From positions 1 through 25,866 of the forward strand of contig CAZHOV010000078.1 in the NCBI GenBank assembly GCA_964534315.1: DNA of 25,866 nucleotides, read 5' to 3'. Under the pieces are notes generated by a model that saw only the letters and a program-made list of their open reading frames with translations, was not told the DNA's origin and made no database searches. Origin of the DNA: CAZHOV01 sp964534315 (GTDB taxonomy: Bacteria; Bacteroidota; Bacteroidia; Chitinophagales; Saprospiraceae). Position numbers and translations under genes: made by a program. This document shows positions 21,984-25,866 of this stretch, piece by piece. Each line of letters opens with the position of its first letter. Position 1 is the first letter of the stretch.

Positions 21984-24917
21984 TTATTTGATTAAAGGAA
22001 CAGCAACAACAAAATGCCGGTCAGTTTTTTGAATTTTCACTTTTCTGTCAATCAATAATTGGTATCTGTTAATTATATTTTGCAAACCGAATCCGGTAGA
22101 TCGCTCGTCGGTTAATTTGGGTTGTAAATTATTGCGAACCATAATATAGTCTTGATCGGAGATTGAGATATCAATCGTCAAAGGCTTCGCTTTGGAAATA
22201 ATATTGTGTTTAACTGCATTTTCAACCAGCATTTGTATGGTTAAAGGGGCAACCTGAGCTTCTATTTCGTTGACGTCAATGTTCAGTATTAAATTTTCCC
22301 CATATCGCTTTTTTAATAAATAGGTATAGTTCTGGATTAGTGTAATCTCTTCCTTCAAATCGATCACGCTCTTTTCTCTATATTGAATAATACTTCTAAA
22401 AAAATCTGAAAAGTTTTCTACATATCTAATGGCTAATTCAGGATCTTCATCAATTATAGTGATGAGGGTATTAAAGCTGTTAAACAGAAAATGGGGATTA
22501 ATTTGGCTCTTTAGCGCTTCAAATTGACTTTCCACTTTTTCCTTTTCCAACAAATTTATTCTGTTAACTCTCCGGTCTCTTAACTTTATGTAGGTATACC
22601 CCATTCCAGCTAATAGTAGTACGGTCATCAGGATAAACCACCATTGGGTCCATATTGGTGATTGGATCGTAAAAGAAAACATGGAAACAGGCTCGCCGTT
22701 AAACGCATCGTTTTCTGTAGAAGCAACCATGAAGGTGAATTCACCCGGAGGAAGATTAGAGTAAACCGCTCTTGGATCCTTTGAAATAATCCATTCCGGA
22801 TCGAGTCCTTCTATTTTATATTTATACTTGACACTCTCGGGATGAGTATACCAAAGCCCCGTATAATTGAAGATCAGATTATTTTGCCGATAAGTAAAAA
22901 AAGGATCGGGCTGATAGATAGTATCTTCAAAAAAAACAGATACGGATGTAAGGATGGTCCGGGGATGAATTTCCACATTTTCTTTCAAAGGAGTATACCG
23001 GATCAATTGATCTTGATCGGCGATCCATACCTGCCCGAATCGATCCTCGCTAACAGCATTTAAATTCGGGTCTAGATTTTGAATCCCAACCTCATTTCCA
23101 TAATAGATCAAATGCCCATTTTCCGGTTGCAACACATCAATTCCTTTTGGATGAACGATGATAATATTACCCTTTTCGTCGGTAACTAAACTAGTGATAG
23201 ATAAATCCCGGATTCCTTCTTTCAAAGTTAGTTGATCGAACTGATTCCCATCAAATTTAAACAACCCGTTGTTGGCATTACTGAACCAGATATTACCCTG
23301 ACGATCTTCGGTTATAGAGTAGACGGCATCTAATTCGATCGTGTCTTTTTGAATCGCATTGAGCTCAGAAGCGATAATAGCCTCTGAATAATTTTTTAGC
23401 TGTCCTTCTTCCAGTACGCTTATGCCTTTACCATCAGTACCAAACCAAGTTCTGCCTTTGCTATCGATAAAAACTCTATAAATAAAATTGGTTCCCAAAC
23501 CACTCTTCTCAGTTAGATTTTTAAATTCAGTTGAGCCGATAGATAAGGGATTTTGGTGTGTATTAAATTGCGTGACACCTCCAAGTGTAGCCAGCCAAAC
23601 CTGACCATTAATCCCATCTATTGAGAGAATACTACCATTTGCCAAACCGTATTTCTCATAAATGCGTCTGAAATTTCCTGTATTAGGATTGTAAATGACT
23701 ACACCGTCACCAAAAGTGCCGAGCCATAGATTGTCATATTTATCTTGATATAAGCTAATGATGTTAAGTGGTAAATCCGGGAGGTGTTGTCTTAGCGGCT
23801 GCTGTATATTTCCCTGTTTATATTCGAAGACGCCAGTAGGAGTTCCCAGCCAAATTCGGTTTCGATTATCCGCCAATATGGTTTGTATAGAAGAAAAAGT
23901 TCCCGATTCGAATTCAAAATGACGATTAGCCGAACAAATACCCTCCGTATTGCTCAACACCCATATATTCCCTTCGACGTCTTTGAGTAGATCATATATT
24001 TTTGCACCTTCAAACCGGTTTTTATCAGATACCTTAGTTAACTTATTGCTTTTGGTGTCATAGCGAAAAAGACCATCTCCTTCGGTGCCCAGCCAAAGTT
24101 CACCATGTTGAAAATAAGCAAGACTGATAATCACCCCCGCTTCCCAGTTTATAGGATAATACTCAAAAGAATCCTGTTTGATATGGTATTTGCAAAACCC
24201 TTTGTCCTGCGTACCGATCCATAAATTTCCCTCATGATCCGCCAGTAACGTTCGAACGATCTCATCCGGAACGCCGTCGTCAGTTGTTAAATTAACAATA
24301 TTCTTATGGGGATGATTGAACTCGCATTTACTAATACCATTATCCGTAGCTACCCAGACACCACCATGTAAATCTTTCTCCATGGCATATAAATCATTCC
24401 CCGGCAATCCGTCATCTGTGTTAAAGTTGTATAAATGAATACCATTCCAAACGTAGAGTCCTTCGCCGTAGGTTGCTATCCACAAATTCCTATTATAATC
24501 CTTTTGGAATCCCCGTATCGGAACGTTAGGAACACCTTCTTCGGGCATCCACTCCAACAATTCCGGTCCTTCTCTCTTATAATAAATACTCCCGTCCTGG
24601 TAGCCGATCCAGAGGGTGCCGTCATCATCCATAAAAAGTGCAGATACATCATTTGAAAGGGTATCCGGTTTAAGGTATGGGGCAAATCTCATCCCATCAT
24701 ATCGAAATAAACCATTTTTGGTACCCACCCAGATGAAAGAGAGATGGTCCTGAAAAATAAGATTGACATTGGAATTGTTCAATAATCCGGGTAGGGCATG
24801 TGTTTTGAAAGCGGGAACCTGGCCGGCAAGCTTATGGCTATTACTGCCGAATATCAACAAGAATAGGACGATGGAAATGAAGCGGTCAATATGGTACTTA
24901 GTGTTAATATATTTCAC
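21984..24917 (-). CDS. LytS-type sensor histidine kinase with periplasmic beta-propellers and Y_Y_Y domain
   Basis: The 977-aa protein starts with a signal/anchor segment (about 12-32). Next comes a large periplasmic region of about 14 propeller blades, each marked by a W-containing strand such as IWVGT, LWIGT or VWVAT, enough for two seven-bladed propellers (about 40-660). A Y_Y_Y domain (about 690-750), one transmembrane helix (about 760-777), and a cytosolic His_kinase/HATPase follow. The phospho-acceptor is His809 in QINPHFLFN, the N box is VENAVKHN (898-905) and a GFGLQN glycine motif lies near 942. It starts with GTG at 24917, one base after the YceI stop; no ATG is available before residue ~75. 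It is co-transcribed with the LytTR regulator (8-bp gap). The ligand is unknown; the module suggests metal or redox stress. Confidence 0.93.
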   Translation of the reverse strand: MKYINTKYHIDRFISIVLFLLIFGSNSHKLAGQVPAFKTHALPGLLNNSNVNLIFQDHLSFIWVGTKNGLFRYDGMRFAPYLKPDTLSNDVSALFMDDDGTLWIGYQDGSIYYKREGPELLEWMPEEGVPNVPIRGFQKDYNRNLWIATYGEGLYVWNGIHLYNFNTDDGLPGNDLYAMEKDLHGGVWVATDNGISKCEFNHPHKNIVNLTTDDGVPDEIVRTLLADHEGNLWIGTQDKGFCKYHIKQDSFEYYPINWEAGVIISLAYFQHGELWLGTEGDGLFRYDTKSNKLTKVSDKNRFEGAKIYDLLKDVEGNIWVLSNTEGICSANRHFEFESGTFSSIQTILADNRNRIWLGTPTGVFEYKQGNIQQPLRQHLPDLPLNIISLYQDKYDNLWLGTFGDGVVIYNPNTGNFRRIYEKYGLANGSILSIDGINGQVWLATLGGVTQFNTHQNPLSIGSTEFKNLTEKSGLGTNFIYRVFIDSKGRTWFGTDGKGISVLEEGQLKNYSEAIIASELNAIQKDTIELDAVYSITEDRQGNIWFSNANNGLFKFDGNQFDQLTLKEGIRDLSITSLVTDEKGNIIIVHPKGIDVLQPENGHLIYYGNEVGIQNLDPNLNAVSEDRFGQVWIADQDQLIRYTPLKENVEIHPRTILTSVSVFFEDTIYQPDPFFTYRQNNLIFNYTGLWYTHPESVKYKYKIEGLDPEWIISKDPRAVYSNLPPGEFTFMVASTENDAFNGEPVSMFSFTIQSPIWTQWWFILMTVLLLAGMGYTYIKLRDRRVNRINLLEKEKVESQFEALKSQINPHFLFNSFNTLITIIDEDPELAIRYVENFSDFFRSIIQYREKSVIDLKEEITLIQNYTYLLKKRYGENLILNIDVNEIEAQVAPLTIQMLVENAVKHNIISKAKPLTIDISISDQDYIMVRNNLQPKLTDERSTGFGLQNIINRYQLLIDRKVKIQKTDRHFVVAVPLIK

Positions 24918-24918
24918 A

Positions 24919-25482
24919 TCATCTGGATTCTAAGGTAGCTTTAATGGAAACTTTTATTTCTTCAGCAATCTTTTGGTGAACTACCTTGGGGATATCAATA
25001 TCGTGTTCTTCCAATAGCACGGTAAAGAAGGATTGAATAAAAAACTTTCCATTTTTGTATTCGAGTGTACTTTTAATTATTCGCTCCTGAGAAACTCCGT
25101 GAATAGTTAGTTTTCCCTTTGCCCGAATGGTATATTTGCCTTCTTTTAAAAAATTATTCTTTTCAATAATTTTCCCGGTAAATGTACTGTTTGGGAATTT
25201 TCTACTTTCTAAATAGTTTTCATTAAAATGCTCTTGTTGAAGGGGGCTGTTAAAGCCCTCAAAAGAGTTTATTTTAACAACAAACGCAAACGTTTGATTC
25301 GTTAAATCCAGAATTCCCTGCAGATTATCAGATGCCGCTTCAATGAGTTCCAAAGGAGCATCTGATTGAAAAAAAACCTTCCCCCTATCTGTTTGAAAGC
25401 GCAATGACTGCGACCAACCCGTTGCGACATAAAATAAACAAAATAGGAAAACAAAAATTTGGCTATTAACAAGAATACTCAT
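24919..25482 (-). CDS. YceI family protein (copy 2), first gene of the regulatory operon
   Basis: The 187-aa product has a signal peptide (about 1-25, ending GWSQ) and the YceI pattern. It shows GKVFFQSDAPLELIEA, the block QQEHFNENYLESRKFP, KLTIHGVSQERII and a terminal IPKVVHQKIAEEIKVS. It parallels the YceI protein at 9293-9847 along its whole length, so the two are paralogs. Its stop is one base from the GTG of the sensor kinase, so the two are probably translationally coupled, and YceI may take part in sensing. The ATG at 25482 has no SD-like sequence. A -7-like TAATTTCG lies almost directly before it, so the message could be nearly leaderless. Confidence 0.9.
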   Translation of the reverse strand: MSILVNSQIFVFLFCLFYVATGWSQSLRFQTDRGKVFFQSDAPLELIEAASDNLQGILDLTNQTFAFVVKINSFEGFNSPLQQEHFNENYLESRKFPNSTFTGKIIEKNNFLKEGKYTIRAKGKLTIHGVSQERIIKSTLEYKNGKFFIQSFFTVLLEEHDIDIPKVVHQKIAEEIKVSIKATLESR

Positions 25483-25527
25483 AAGACGAAATTATAAATT
25501 TTGATTTCAAAAAGTTAAATAATCCTG

Positions 25528-25557
25528 CCAAATGGGTAAAATATTGGGATGAATCCG
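25528..25557 (-). promoter_or_regulatory. Weak LytTR-like direct repeat before the YceI-sensor-regulator operon
   Basis: On the minus strand CGGATTCAT (25549-25557) and CCCATTTGG (25528-25536) are 12 bp apart and each shares six of nine positions with the corresponding halves of the sites at 11637 and 21191. A TAATTTCG element follows 33 bp downstream. The match is much weaker than the other two and may be chance. Confidence 0.3.
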
Positions 25558-25588
25558 AAAAATTGACTATTCAACGTTTTCAAAAAGC

Positions 25589-25659
25589 ATGCAAAATATC
25601 ACTGTCTTTTCTGATAAAAATCATTTTTTCCAAAGATTAAAAACTTTTCCTTTGACAAA
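25589..25659 (+). repeat. 71-bp interspersed repeat, right copy flanking the copper module
   Basis: This stretch is in direct orientation and 61/71 identical to 8271-8341, including the inverted CAAAG...CTTTG. Hairpin A copy 3 follows it at once. A short ORF crossing it is an artefact. Confidence 0.85.
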
Positions 25660-25660
25660 T

Positions 25661-25709
25661 ATGAGTCATCCCGTCCCGCATTATCTTAAATGCGGGATCG
25701 AGACGCCTC
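25661..25709. repeat. Hairpin repeat type A, copy 3
   Basis: The unit is 43/49 identical to 894-942 with the same TCTT loop region. The outer stem carries several mismatches, but the inner CCCGCATT/AATGCGGG is intact. Confidence 0.85.
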
Positions 25710-25780
25710 ATGGACTTTTTTTGCTTAGAATAGCGGTCTTAAGCTTATTTTTTGGGCTTAAAATTACAGCCCTTTCTGGG

Positions 25781-25840
25781 ATTTTTAAAGGGGGAATACC
25801 CTGATTTTTTAAAAAATCAGGGTATTCCCCCTTTAAAAAT
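25781..25840. repeat. Perfect 60-bp palindrome (hairpin type B, copy 2)
   Basis: The arms 25781-25810 and 25811-25840 are exact reverse complements with no loop. The core GGGGGAATACCCTGA is bounded by A/T runs, resembling the 1016-1069 hairpin (GGGAAGCCTGA core). It lies ~70 nt after hairpin A copy 3 and is followed by AAGGTGT, as at the first locus. The window ends shortly after. Confidence 0.9.
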
Positions 25841-25866
25841 AGTTCAAAAGGTGTCAGTTTTTGCTT

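Noticed and set aside
25589..25804. 71-codon plus-strand ORF at the right end
   Set aside because: It is made of the 71-bp repeat, hairpin A and part of hairpin B; there is no family resemblance and it is not a gene.

Overview
The window looks like a chromosomal segment of a Bacteroidota bacterium, probably a Saprospiria-type lineage. Reasons: a type IX secretion (T9SS) C-terminal sorting domain, a two-component sensor with a periplasmic beta-propeller plus Y_Y_Y domain, a CHAT/TPR protein next to an ECF sigma factor, DUF5777 and tRNA_anti-like proteins, TAnnTTTG-type -7 promoter elements and no obvious Shine-Dalgarno sequences. The genus-level guess is inference. No tRNA, rRNA, CRISPR array, transposase or phage gene was seen.

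Left part (1-8.3 kb). A MsrA methionine sulfoxide reductase is separated by an A8 run from what looks like its own lipoprotein signal peptide. A repeat-rich 725-bp gap follows, with several long hairpins. Next come a patatin-like phospholipase (minus), a small helical lipoprotein (plus) with a strong terminator, and a 1103-aa TPR-CHAT protease-like protein (plus). The last converges on an ECF sigma factor / membrane TPR (anti-sigma-like) pair (minus). An intergenic stretch of octamer repeats and a duplicated 62-bp unit lies upstream of the sigma gene.

Right part (8.3-25.5 kb, all minus strand). This is one coherent module. From its upstream end the order is: YceI, a 977-aa propeller sensor kinase, a LytTR response regulator, a 1602-aa T9SS protein carrying four plastocyanin-like copper domains, a CusA-type RND pump whose start codon overlaps the stop of the copper protein (ATGA), a CusB-type adaptor with a heavy-metal-binding finger, a diheme-type lipoprotein, a monoheme-type lipoprotein, an OB-fold membrane protein, a second YceI and a DUF5777 beta-barrel.

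The most notable regulatory signal is a pair of 9-bp direct repeats separated by exactly 12 bp, ending in CCCGTTCAG. It occurs in front of the copper-protein/pump operon and again in front of the cytochrome/YceI/DUF5777 operon, in each case 33-34 bp from a Bacteroidota-like -7 element. This is the architecture expected of LytTR operators, so the adjacent sensor/regulator probably drives both operons. A weaker version lies in front of the YceI-sensor-regulator operon. The whole module is bracketed by two direct copies of an ~71-bp repeat (86% identical).

Working hypothesis (inference): a signal-responsive copper handling or copper-dependent redox system of the cell surface, joining secreted multi-cupredoxin, metal efflux, c-type haem lipoproteins and YceI proteins.
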